Source: an uncultured Altererythrobacter sp. (GTDB lineage Bacteria; Pseudomonadota; Alphaproteobacteria; Sphingomonadales; Sphingomonadaceae). Taken from it: 20,186 nucleotides of DNA. The DNA lies in assembly GCA_946885545.1 (NCBI GenBank), contig CAMPGP010000014.1, positions 1 to 20,186 on the forward strand. The letters are read 5' to 3'. Positions 1-8,465 of this stretch are shown in pieces; positions within the stretch are counted from its first letter, which is position 1, and each line of letters begins with the position of its first letter. The translations under genes were made by a program, and so were the position numbers. The notes under the pieces were generated by a model. It saw nothing but the letters and a program-made list of their open reading frames with translations, had not been told where the DNA came from and searched no databases.

Positions 1-1962
1 GATCAATGCGTTCATCGGCAGCGGGTTGAGCCAGTGCAGGTCGATCACCCGGCTCGCCACGCCCGCCTCGGCCAGCCGCTTCTGAGCCTGCAACGACAGA
101 TGCAGCCCGTTGGCATAGCTGACGATCGCGAGATCGGTGCCGTCGCCGTAGGAGTTCACTTCACCCAAACCTATCCGCTCACCCGGCGCGGGATAGTGCC
201 GCATCCAGAGGCCGTCGCCAGCCTCGTGCAAGTCGCGCATCGGGTAGAGCGCGATCGGTTCGAGGAAGATCACCAGCCGCTGCTCTTCGCGCGCCAGTCG
301 CACGCATTCGCGCAGCAGTTTCGCGGCGTCGGCGCCGTTCGAGGGGCAGCACAGGATCACGCCGGGCACGTCGCGCAGCGCGGCAAAACTGTTGTCGTTG
401 TGGAAGTGCCCGCCGAAGCCCTTCTGGTAGCCGAGCCCGGCGATCCGGAGCACCATCGGGTTGGTGAACTGACCGTTCGAGAAGAACGGCAGCGTGGCAC
501 CTTCGCCGCGGATCTGGTCCTCGGCGTTGTGGTAGTAGGCGAGGAACTGGATCTCGGGGATCGGCAGCAGCCCGTTCTGCGCCATGCCGAGCCCGAGTCC
601 GAGGATCGACTGTTCGTCGAGAAGGGTGTCGATCACTCGCGCGCGGCCGAAGCGCGCGCCGAGCTTCTGGGTGACGCCGTAGACCCCGCCCTTGGCGCAG
701 ACGTCCTCCCCCATCAGCGCGATCTCGCGGTGTTCCAGCATCAGGTCGGTGAGCGCCCAGTTGATGCAGCGGCTCATGATCTGCGGCGATCCCATCGCCT
801 TGAGGTCGGCGCCGAACGCTGCGGCGCGCGCTTCGGCGGAAGGGCCGTTGCTCGGTGCGTTTTCGCGCTTCGGCGGGATCAGGCTCGCCATGACCTCGGA
901 GGCAGTCTTCAGTCGTGGCCGTGTCACCGCTTCGGCCCGCACGCGCTCGACCCGGTCGAGCGTCTCGCGGTAGATCGCCAGCGCTTTGGTGGGCTTCAGT
1001 GCACCCGCTTCGCCGAGCAGGCGAACGGAGTGGAGCAGCGGGTCGTTCGCTTCTTCCGCTTCGACTTCGGCCTTGGCCATGTAGGTCGTCGGCATGTCGG
1101 CCCCGGCATGGCCGTAGAGCCGCACCGTGCGCATGTGCAGGAATGCCGGCTTGCGCCGCGTGCGGACGAATTCCGCGGCGGCCCGCGCGGTCGCGTAAGT
1201 GTCGTAGATGTCGAGCCCGTCGCAGGCGAAGTAGCCGAGGCCGGGGCGGTGCGCGAAATTGGCCGCGATCCAGCCCGTGGGGGTCTTGGTCGAGATACCG
1301 ATCCCGTTGTCCTCGCACACCCACAGCACCGGCAACGGCACCTTCTGGTAGGTGGTCCAGCAGCTCGTGTTGATCGCCCCTTGTGCGGTCGAGTGGTTGG
1401 CGCTGGCATCGCCGAAGCTGCACATGACGATACCGTCGTCGGGCAGCGCCTGGTGCTCGGGCCGCAGCTTCTTCGCGAGGCCGATGGAGTACGCCGCGCC
1501 AACCGCCTTGGGCAGGTGGCTGGCGATGGTCGAAGTCTGTGGGGGGATGTTGAGGGCCCTCGAGCCGAGCACCTTGTGCCGCCCGCCCGAGATCGGATCG
1601 TCGCTCGAACAGGCGAACGAAAGCAGCATGTCCCACAGGATCGACTGGCCCGGCACCTGGTTGGCGCGCTCGATCTGAAATGCAGCGTCGCGGTAATGGA
1701 GGAAGGCCATGTCGGTCGGGCGCAGCGCAGCGGCGACCGCGGCCATGCCTTCGTGGCCAGAGGAGCCGATCGTATAGAACCCCTCGCCCGCGGCCTGCAT
1801 TCGCCGACTGGCGAGATCGAGCGCGCGGGTGAGGCATCCCGAACGGTAGAGCTGCACCGCCGCCTCGCGCGCCAGCGGCCCGTGCGGCGCCGCGCCCCGC
1901 GGCAACTCCCCCGCGCCCACGCGGCGCAGGAAATTCTCGTGAACGATTGTCGCCCGATCCAT
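1..1962 (-). CDS. Fused E1 alpha/beta subunit of a 2-oxoacid dehydrogenase (TPP-dependent), 3' end outside window
   Basis: The frame is open from an ATG at 1962 to the left edge (654 codons, no stop), so the C-terminus is missing. Residues about 1-340 match the E1 alpha subunit: a thiamine pyrophosphate site starting GDASANHS at residue 184, then VCEDNGIGIST, and a phosphorylation-loop-type RLYGHAGAD with His at about 285. From about residue 390 it continues as E1 beta (LMGEDVCAKGG, DEQSILGLGLGMA, FHNDNSFAALRD) and ends in the transketolase C-terminal fold (VIDLHWLNPLP) at the edge. Such proteins decarboxylate a 2-oxoacid (branched-chain, pyruvate or acetoin type) and pass the acyl group to a lipoyl E2 in the cytoplasm; the substrate cannot be told from sequence. 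Most bacteria encode the two halves separately, but single-chain versions of roughly 700-750 residues exist. The start lies 9 bases after the DUF2339 stop, so co-transcription is likely. Its own ribosome binding site is weak. Confidence 0.9.
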   Translation of the reverse strand, partial: MDRATIVHENFLRRVGAGELPRGAAPHGPLAREAAVQLYRSGCLTRALDLASRRMQAAGEGFYTIGSSGHEGMAAVAAALRPTDMAFLHYRDAAFQIERANQVPGQSILWDMLLSFACSSDDPISGGRHKVLGSRALNIPPQTSTIASHLPKAVGAAYSIGLAKKLRPEHQALPDDGIVMCSFGDASANHSTAQGAINTSCWTTYQKVPLPVLWVCEDNGIGISTKTPTGWIAANFAHRPGLGYFACDGLDIYDTYATARAAAEFVRTRRKPAFLHMRTVRLYGHAGADMPTTYMAKAEVEAEEANDPLLHSVRLLGEAGALKPTKALAIYRETLDRVERVRAEAVTRPRLKTASEVMASLIPPKRENAPSNGPSAEARAAAFGADLKAMGSPQIMSRCINWALTDLMLEHREIALMGEDVCAKGGVYGVTQKLGARFGRARVIDTLLDEQSILGLGLGMAQNGLLPIPEIQFLAYYHNAEDQIRGEGATLPFFSNGQFTNPMVLRIAGLGYQKGFGGHFHNDNSFAALRDVPGVILCCPSNGADAAKLLRECVRLAREEQRLVIFLEPIALYPMRDLHEAGDGLWMRHYPAPGERIGLGEVNSYGDGTDLAIVSYANGLHLSLQAQKRLAEAGVASRVIDLHWLNPLPMNALI

Positions 1963-1971
1963 CGGCCGCGC

Positions 1972-4839
1972 CTATGCTGGTGCGACGGTTTCTTCAAGCG
2001 TCGGCCGCGTCTTCAGTTGCCGAGTGTAGAACCAGCCGATCCCGATCAGGCTGAAGCCGAGCGCCATGAAGCTGGCGATCCGCGCCAGCCCTTCGAGGCC
2101 AGCGGCATCGAACAGGAAGACCTTCAGCACCGCGCCCAGCATCAACACCAGCGATCCGACGCGCCAGCTGCGTAGCCCATGGCGCGATCCCCACCAGAGA
2201 AAGGCCACGGCGAGCACGATCCCGGCGAGCGATCGTAGCAAGACCTCAACCTGGCCCACGGGCCGCGTCACGAGCACCGACCCGGCGAAAGCATGGCGCA
2301 GTTCGGACAAGGCCAGCAGCCCGATCAGCAGCATCAGCGTGGCATCGACTGCGGAGCGAAGCCTTGGCCAGCGCTCCGTCAGCAGCCGGCCGACGAGGAG
2401 CGTAGCGCCGATCGCGATGGCGTAGGCGGGGAGTAGCCAATTGACGAGCGGGAGACTGCCCACCGCCTGCGTGGTCCAGAGTGGATTGTGGACCAGCAGG
2501 GTGAAGGAAGCGAAGTGCGCCAACGCCGTTCCGGCCATCACACCAGCGAAAATATGCAGCGCGGCAAGCCTGGACCTGCCAGACCATGCGGCGAGCGCCG
2601 AAGCCAGCAGCAGCGCCTCCCACACCGTGCGTTCTGCGAGACCGAGCGCAGCGAAGCGCGCGGGCGCGTCGATCGCGAACAGTGGCTTGAAGAGATGGTG
2701 CGCGACCACGATTGCGGCTGGGACGGCCATCGGGCTCGCCCATCGGTTCGCCCGCCATGCCAGCGCAACGCAGGCTGCGGCGAAAGGCAGCAGGTAGAGC
2801 AGGGCATCGTGGGCCGGCGACAGATCGTCCGACAGCACCGGATTTCCTCCGAGTGCCGCGACGCCCGCGATCAGCCACGGCAGCAGAACCGTGAGGCTCC
2901 ACAATCCCGCCAACACCAGGAAGGTCGCGTACGCGGCGCGGCGCTCGGGCAGGCGCCACGCGATCGCTCCCGCCGCGAGCGCGGCGGCCCAGGCGAGCAT
3001 CTCGCCGGGCAGTGCTTGCGCCGCCGCACCATACAGCAGAATGGCCACAACTCCCTCGGCAAGGCGCTTCCAGCGTGCGTCGCGCTCGAGCAAGACCGTC
3101 GGCAGCGTTGCCAGGGCGGCGGCCAACCAGCGCAGCGTGCCGATCGCATCGAGGGGGTCGGTGCCGCTGCGGAAGACCTGCCACACCTCGCCTTCGACGC
3201 GCTGCTCGACCCAGGGAAGACCGAGTAGAAGCAGCACGGACGCGATGGCCACGCCGCGGGCGACCCACGCAAGTCCGTGTTCGCTTCTCTGACGGGCAAT
3301 CAGGAAGAGGCCGCCCGCAAGCAAGGAACCGCCAATCGACGCGGACCACCCTGACGTGCCGAGCAGGAAAGCCAGATAGAGCGCAGCGGTGGCGCTCGCG
3401 ATGCAGGCCGTTGCAGTGCGGTCGAGCGTGTCGGCAGACGTGCGGTACCGCAGGAGCGCTGCAAGGCCTGGGAAGGCGGCCAGCGTTAGCGCGCCGATCG
3501 CCAGCACAGGGTCGACGGTGTCGCCATTGGTGGTGCCCAGCGCCCACCATGCCACCACGATGAGCCCGAGCGGGACGGCGCAGAGTTGGATCGTGTCCGC
3601 CGTGCGCTCGTTCCCGCGCCAGTGATGCGCCAACGGCACGCCCGCGAATATCGCGGCCAGCCCCGCGCCGACCGCCGCGAGGGAAAGCGCAGTTGGTTCG
3701 GGCCAAAAGCCGAGCAACCAAAGCGCGACGGCCGCTGCGACCAGGCTCGCTTCGCGTAGCCGCTCCATGCGCCACCCCAGTGTCGCCAGAGCGGCGCCGA
3801 GCGACGCATAGAGCGCCCATGCGAGCGCCGAGTAGCCGCCCTGATGGACGAGCGCCGCCATTTGCAGGCTCGCGATTCCGGCAGCGGTGATCTTTATCCA
3901 TATCGTAGCACGGCCACCAGAAACGAAGGCGGGCAGCACCGCGCCCAGGGCAACGAGATAGAGCCCCACCGCAAGCGTGTCGCCTAGCTCGGCCGTGCCC
4001 GCCAGCAACAGCATGGCCCCCCAGCCGAGCCCGCCGCCGAGAGCGGCGAGCGAAAGCCAGGCGCGGTTCTGTCGCCGACCTGTGAACGCCAGCCCCGCTG
4101 TTACGAGGGCCAGATAGAGCGCGAGCAATGCGAGGTTGGGATTGTCGCTTTCGACCAGCAGCGGCGCGGCGAATCCGCCGACTAGCCCGAGGATCGCGCT
4201 CGGCAATCCGAACCGGAAAGACAGCGCGATCGCGGCACCGGTGACTGTCGCGAGCCCGAGGAAGGCCACGGTCGAGCCGATCAATCCGTAGAGCGATCCG
4301 GCGAGATAGAAGCTGGCAAAGAGCGTGGCGATGCCCGCTCCGGCCAGCGCCTGCCGCACGCGTTCGTCGGCCAGGCGATGCTGTTGGCGAAAGGCGATTT
4401 CGGCGCCAGCGACGAGCGCGAGGCCGAACGCGAAGCCGAGCCCGACGCGCACGCTCTCGGTCATCAACCCGGCCTCGATCGAATAGCGCACGAGGAAGAA
4501 CCCGGCGACCGCGAGCGCGACGCCGCCCGCCCAGATCGGCAGCAGCCGACCGAAGATCTCCTCGAAATCCAGCGTCGGGATCCAGTTCCGGGCGGGCGCG
4601 GCTTCCGGGACTTCGGCGGGCGCTGGCTGGGCGATCTCGGTCGGTTCCGACCGCTCTGGCGTTTCGAGCGCCCGAACCTCTGGCGCATGCGCTTCTCGCG
4701 GCGGTTCGGTTTCGGGTTCGGAGAAGTGGCTCGGGGGTGGGCCGTAGTCCAGCAGAGCGACTTGATGCTCGAGCGTGTCGACGCGCCGCCACAGGTAGGC
4801 AATCGCAGCCGCCATCGAAAACACGATCACCAGTTCCAA
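1972..4839 (-). CDS. DUF2339 family polytopic inner-membrane protein
   Basis: A protein of 955 residues made almost entirely of hydrophobic helices. It begins with a membrane anchor (about residues 1-17) and a short polar segment (RRVDTLEHQVALLD). A Pro/Glu-rich linker follows to about residue 85, then the conserved DUF2339 entry (FEEIFGRLLPIWAGGVAL, FLVRYSIEAG) and some two dozen transmembrane segments to GIGWFYTRQLKTRP near the C-terminus. The family has no established biochemical function. I chose a TTG start at 4839 because a strong purine-rich ribosome binding site (AAGGGGGG, 4844-4851) precedes it and because DUF2339 proteins usually open with this anchor plus WRRV-type sequence. An in-frame ATG at 4935 would add 32 non-conserved residues and would lie upstream of the best promoter. 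The next gene on the strand is the E1 dehydrogenase. Confidence 0.88.
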   Translation of the reverse strand: MELVIVFSMAAAIAYLWRRVDTLEHQVALLDYGPPPSHFSEPETEPPREAHAPEVRALETPERSEPTEIAQPAPAEVPEAAPARNWIPTLDFEEIFGRLLPIWAGGVALAVAGFFLVRYSIEAGLMTESVRVGLGFAFGLALVAGAEIAFRQQHRLADERVRQALAGAGIATLFASFYLAGSLYGLIGSTVAFLGLATVTGAAIALSFRFGLPSAILGLVGGFAAPLLVESDNPNLALLALYLALVTAGLAFTGRRQNRAWLSLAALGGGLGWGAMLLLAGTAELGDTLAVGLYLVALGAVLPAFVSGGRATIWIKITAAGIASLQMAALVHQGGYSALAWALYASLGAALATLGWRMERLREASLVAAAVALWLLGFWPEPTALSLAAVGAGLAAIFAGVPLAHHWRGNERTADTIQLCAVPLGLIVVAWWALGTTNGDTVDPVLAIGALTLAAFPGLAALLRYRTSADTLDRTATACIASATAALYLAFLLGTSGWSASIGGSLLAGGLFLIARQRSEHGLAWVARGVAIASVLLLLGLPWVEQRVEGEVWQVFRSGTDPLDAIGTLRWLAAALATLPTVLLERDARWKRLAEGVVAILLYGAAAQALPGEMLAWAAALAAGAIAWRLPERRAAYATFLVLAGLWSLTVLLPWLIAGVAALGGNPVLSDDLSPAHDALLYLLPFAAACVALAWRANRWASPMAVPAAIVVAHHLFKPLFAIDAPARFAALGLAERTVWEALLLASALAAWSGRSRLAALHIFAGVMAGTALAHFASFTLLVHNPLWTTQAVGSLPLVNWLLPAYAIAIGATLLVGRLLTERWPRLRSAVDATLMLLIGLLALSELRHAFAGSVLVTRPVGQVEVLLRSLAGIVLAVAFLWWGSRHGLRSWRVGSLVLMLGAVLKVFLFDAAGLEGLARIASFMALGFSLIGIGWFYTRQLKTRPTLEETVAPA

Positions 4840-4865
4840 GCCGCCCCCCTTGCTTGCCGAGCGGC

Positions 4866-4894
4866 ACGATAGGCACCGGAAGACGAAGCGACAA
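4866..4894 (-). promoter_or_regulatory. Predicted sigma70-type promoter for the DUF2339 gene
   Basis: On the minus strand, TTGTCG (4894-4889) and TATCGT (4871-4866) are separated by exactly 17 bases. Transcription would start near 4859, giving a leader of about 20 bases before the TTG start at 4839. The prediction rests on spacing and partial consensus match only. Confidence 0.45.
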
Positions 4895-4991
4895 TCCCGC
4901 AGCCGACGCCTCCCTTCCAAATCGACGGACGGCATGGACCTCGTCCGGCTTCTTGCTAGAACGCCCGCTTTCCCAGGGGAGACAGATCACA

Positions 4992-7900
4992 ATGAAAGCC
5001 AGTGTCGCGTCCGTCATCGCCAGCCTGCTGTTCGCTACCTCGCTGAGCGCGCAGGAGCAGGAGCCGCAGCCTTCGCCCAATCCGGTCGAGGAGCAAGAGG
5101 TCGAGGCTTCGCAAGGCGACGAGATGCCGGTCGAAGGCAGCGGCGAGCAGGTTACGACCAGCCCGGTCGATCCGGTTGCCGAGAGCGCCGACGCGGCCAA
5201 GTGGAGCGTCACCGCGCCGCAGGGCGCGACCATCCGCCAGGTTCCGATCCGCACCGACGAAGGCACCTGGATGGACGTCGACGTCAGCCCCGATGGCGGC
5301 ACGCTCGCCTTCGCGCTGCTGGGCGACATCTACACCATGCCGATCGCGGGCGGCACGCCGACGCGGATCGCCGATGGCCTGGCGTGGGACGTGCAGCCGC
5401 GCTTTTCCCCCGATGGCAGCCGGATCGCCTACACCTCCGACAGCGGCGGCGGCGACAACATCTGGGTGATGAACGCCAACGGATCAGACAAGCGGCAGGT
5501 GACCAAGGAAAGCTTCCGACTGCTCAACCAGCCGACCTGGAGCCCCGACGGGCGCTTCATCGCGGCGAAGAAGCATTTCACCACCGGGCGTTCGGCGGGC
5601 ACGGGCGAGATCTGGCTCTATCACGTCTCCGGCGGCACCGGCGTGGCGCTGGTCGAGCGCGCGAGCGAGCAACTGCAGAAGGAACTGGGCGAACCGATCT
5701 ACGCGCCTGACGGCAGCGCGATCTACTACACGCGCAACGTCAGCCCCGGCCCGATCTTCGAATACGCGCAGGATTCGACCCAGAGCCTGTTCGAGATCGA
5801 GCGCTTCGACCTCAAGACCGGCGAAGTGACCACCGCGGTTTCCGGATACGGGGGCTCAGTCCGGCCGACGCCGTCGCCCGACGGCGAGCGTCTGGCGTTC
5901 ATCCGTCGGGACAAGGACCAGTCGCAGCTCTGGATCAAGGATCTGGAGAGCGGCGCGGAGCGGATGATCTACGGCGACCTCGACCTCGACCTGCAGGAGA
6001 CCTGGGCGGTCTATGGCGTCTATCCGAACATGGACTGGACGCCCGACAGCCGCTCGATCGTGTTCTGGGCGGGCGGCAAGCTGCGCCGGATCGACGCCGA
6101 CGGTAGCGGTCTCGCCGAAATTCCCTTCGCGGTCGACGACACGCGCGGGGTGGCCGACGCGCCGCATCCGGTAATCCCGGTCGCGCCCGACAGCTTCGAG
6201 GCGAAGATGCCCAAGTTCGCCAGCCTTTCGCCAAACGGGCGGCGCGTGGTGTTCGAGAGCCTGGGCAAGCTCTACGTCAAGGATGCGGCCGGCGGCGAGC
6301 CGCGCAGGCTGACGCAGCAGGGCGAGGCGCTCGAGTTGTGGCCTGCCTGGTCGCGCGACGGCCGCCAGCTCGCCTGGGTTCGCTGGACCGACGCCGGGCT
6401 GGGCGAGATCGTGGTCGCCGATGCCAACGGCCGCAATGCGCGCGCCGTGACCCGCGCGCCGGGCCACTACGCGGTGCCGCAGTTTTCGCCCGACGGGCGC
6501 ACGCTGGTATTCGAGAAGCGTTCTGGTGGGGGGATGACCGCGCCGGAATATTCGGAGAATCCGGGAGTCTATCGCGTGCCCGTGTCGGGCGGCGAGGCGG
6601 AGCTGATCGCGCGCGATCTCGGCGATCCGCAGTTCGGCGCCGATGGCGAGCGCCTGTTCATGCTCGGGCGTGAGGAGGGCAAGTTGCAGCTCCTTTCAAC
6701 CGACCTCAACGGCGAGGCGCGCCGCGTGCACGCGCAGGGCGAACTGGCGAGCGACTTCCGCGTCTCGCCCGACGGCCGCTTCTTCGCGTTCCGGCAGAAC
6801 TACGAGGTCTTCGCGATGCCTCTGATGCCCGGCGGGCAGGCGGTCGCGGTGGACGAGGAGGCGAAGTCGCTGCCCACGATCCAGGCGAGCAAGGGTGGCG
6901 CGGATTACGTCGGCTGGTCGGGCGGGAGCGACACGCTCTACTGGTCGATGGGGCCGACGGTCTATCGCGCGAGCACCGCGGCGATGTTCCCCAGCGCGCC
7001 TCCGGCGGAGAACGCCCCGAAGTTCGCGCCGCCGACCAGCGGCGTCTCGATCGCGAGGACCGTCGACGCCGCCCGTCCGAGCGGCACCGTGGCGCTGACC
7101 GGCGCGCGCATCCTGACGATGGCAGGCGACGAAGCCGGCGCGATCGAGAACGGCACGATCGTGATCGAAGGCGACCGGATCGTCGCTGTCGGCCCCACCG
7201 GCAGCGTCGAGGTGCCGGGTGGGGCGACCGTGGTCGACGCCAGCGGCAAGACGATCATGCCCGGCCTGGTCGATGCGCATGCGCACGGGCCGCAGGGCAC
7301 CGGCGATCTGGTGCCGCAGCAGAACTGGTCGATGATCCAGAACCTCGCGATGGGCGTGACCACGATCCACGATCCTTCGTCGAGCGCCTCGATGATCTTC
7401 GCCGCGTCCGAACGCCAGCGCGCAGGCATGCTGCTTGCGCCGCGCATCTTCTCGACCGGCGAGATCGTCTACGGCGCCAAGGCCCCCGGCATCTATGCGC
7501 GGATCGACAGTTACGACGATGCGCTGGCGCACGTGCGCCGGATCAAGGCGCAGGGCGGCATCTCGATCAAGAACTACAACCAGCCGCGGCGCGAACAGCG
7601 CCAGCAGGTGGTCGCCGCCAGCCGGGCGGAGAACATGCTGGTGGTGGCCGAGGGCGGTTCGCTGTTCGGGATGGACATGAACCTGATCGCGGACGGCAAC
7701 TCGACCGTGGAGCACAACGTACCCGTCGATGTGATGTACGAGGACGTGCTGCAGTTCTTCAGCCAGAGCCAGAGCAACTACACGCCGACGCTGGTGGTTA
7801 CGTACGGCGGGCTCGCGGGCGATCCCTACTGGCGCCAGGCGACCGACGTGTACGACAACCCGCTGATGATCCACACCCCGCCGCGCGAACTGCTCGCGGC

Positions 7901-8321
7901 GACGGGGCGCCGGATCACCGCGCCCGACTGGGCCTTCGTCGACGACAACAGCGCGCGCGAGGCGAAGAAGCTTGCCGAGCGCGGGGTCAAAGTCGCGATC
8001 GGCGCGCATGGACAGCAGGCGGGCGTTGCTGCGCATTGGGAGCTGCGGAGCTTCGTACGCGGCGGCATGAGCCCGGTCGAATCGCTGCGCGCGGGCACGA
8101 TCGTGGCGGCGCAGTCGCTTGGCATGGCGCGCGACATCGGCAGCCTCGAGCCAGGCAAGCTGGCGGATCTGGTGATCCTTTCGGCCGATCCTTCGCAGGA
8201 CATCATGGCGAGCGACGACATCGAGCGCGTGATGCTCGGCGGTCGCCTTTACGATGCGCGGACGATGAACGAGGTCGAGACCGGCGACGCCCGGCGCCTT
8301 CCCTATTGGTGGGAGGAGTGA
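4992..8321 (+). CDS. Secreted TolB-like beta-propeller/amidohydrolase fusion protein
   Basis: A protein of 1109 residues. The start at 4992 gives a clear signal peptide (MKASVASVIASLLFATSLSA) and follows AGGGGAG at 4975-4981. After an acidic, Pro-rich spacer, about residues 85-650 hold many PD40/TolB-type propeller repeats of the form SPDG-R-AF followed by IW-D (SPDGSRIAYTSD, SPDGRFIAAKK, SPDGERLAFIRRD, SPDGRTLVFEKR). From about residue 690 an amidohydrolase-superfamily barrel follows: GLVDAHAHGP with the metal ligands His763 and His765, the candidate carboxylated Lys860 (ISIKNYN), His908 (VEHNVP), and GAHGQQAG with His1006. The closing composite-sandwich motif is SLEPGKLADLVIL. Relatives hydrolyse amide or imide bonds in periplasmic or secreted forms; the substrate is unknown, though a peptide is plausible given the propeller. 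Where many amidohydrolases have a catalytic Asp after a Gly-Thr, this protein has His1006. It is divergent from DUF2339 and convergent with the autotransporter. Confidence 0.9.
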   Translation: MKASVASVIASLLFATSLSAQEQEPQPSPNPVEEQEVEASQGDEMPVEGSGEQVTTSPVDPVAESADAAKWSVTAPQGATIRQVPIRTDEGTWMDVDVSPDGGTLAFALLGDIYTMPIAGGTPTRIADGLAWDVQPRFSPDGSRIAYTSDSGGGDNIWVMNANGSDKRQVTKESFRLLNQPTWSPDGRFIAAKKHFTTGRSAGTGEIWLYHVSGGTGVALVERASEQLQKELGEPIYAPDGSAIYYTRNVSPGPIFEYAQDSTQSLFEIERFDLKTGEVTTAVSGYGGSVRPTPSPDGERLAFIRRDKDQSQLWIKDLESGAERMIYGDLDLDLQETWAVYGVYPNMDWTPDSRSIVFWAGGKLRRIDADGSGLAEIPFAVDDTRGVADAPHPVIPVAPDSFEAKMPKFASLSPNGRRVVFESLGKLYVKDAAGGEPRRLTQQGEALELWPAWSRDGRQLAWVRWTDAGLGEIVVADANGRNARAVTRAPGHYAVPQFSPDGRTLVFEKRSGGGMTAPEYSENPGVYRVPVSGGEAELIARDLGDPQFGADGERLFMLGREEGKLQLLSTDLNGEARRVHAQGELASDFRVSPDGRFFAFRQNYEVFAMPLMPGGQAVAVDEEAKSLPTIQASKGGADYVGWSGGSDTLYWSMGPTVYRASTAAMFPSAPPAENAPKFAPPTSGVSIARTVDAARPSGTVALTGARILTMAGDEAGAIENGTIVIEGDRIVAVGPTGSVEVPGGATVVDASGKTIMPGLVDAHAHGPQGTGDLVPQQNWSMIQNLAMGVTTIHDPSSSASMIFAASERQRAGMLLAPRIFSTGEIVYGAKAPGIYARIDSYDDALAHVRRIKAQGGISIKNYNQPRREQRQQVVAASRAENMLVVAEGGSLFGMDMNLIADGNSTVEHNVPVDVMYEDVLQFFSQSQSNYTPTLVVTYGGLAGDPYWRQATDVYDNPLMIHTPPRELLAATGRRITAPDWAFVDDNSAREAKKLAERGVKVAIGAHGQQAGVAAHWELRSFVRGGMSPVESLRAGTIVAAQSLGMARDIGSLEPGKLADLVILSADPSQDIMASDDIERVMLGGRLYDARTMNEVETGDARRLPYWWEE

Positions 8322-8348
8322 TCGAGCCGCCGGACGTTTCCCCACGAT

Positions 8349-8390
8349 AGAAAAGAGCCCGGACCGGTTGCCGAAGCGACCGGGCCGGGC
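8349..8390 (-). terminator. Intrinsic terminator of the autotransporter gene
   Basis: Arms GCCCGGACCGGT (8357-8368) and ACCGGGCCGGGC (8379-8390) form a 12-pair stem with one mismatch and a 10-base loop. Read on the minus strand the hairpin is followed by CTCTTTTC, a T-rich tail. On the plus strand no T run follows, so it mainly serves the minus-strand block, although the hairpin may also slow transcription from the amidohydrolase gene. Confidence 0.7.
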
Positions 8391-8398
8391 CCAGGGGT

Positions 8399-8456
8399 GC
8401 ATGCTGCCGGAGGGTGGGGGGTAACTGCCGCTAGGGCATGATTCCGGCAGGCATGC
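8399..8456. repeat. Long imperfect inverted repeat in the autotransporter 3' untranslated region
   Basis: GCATGCTGCCGGA (8399-8411) is matched by its reverse complement with one extra base, TCCGGCAGGCATGC (8443-8456), with 31 bases between. It lies between the autotransporter stop codon (8466) and its intrinsic terminator, so the transcript could carry two successive hairpins. No T run follows this one. Its role is unknown; mRNA 3'-end protection is one possibility. Confidence 0.5.
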
Positions 8457-8465
8457 GGGGGTTCG

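Noticed and set aside
34..2175. A 713-codon open frame on the plus strand opposite the E1 gene
   Set aside because: It is antisense to a frame with clear E1 alpha and beta motifs. Its translation is rich in Arg, His and Gln with no recognisable domain, the usual shadow in GC-rich DNA.
2246..5329. A 1027-codon minus-strand frame overlapping DUF2339 and the start of the amidohydrolase gene
   Set aside because: It is out of frame with the DUF2339 protein, overlaps a divergent gene with a clear signal peptide, and has Arg-rich low-information sequence.
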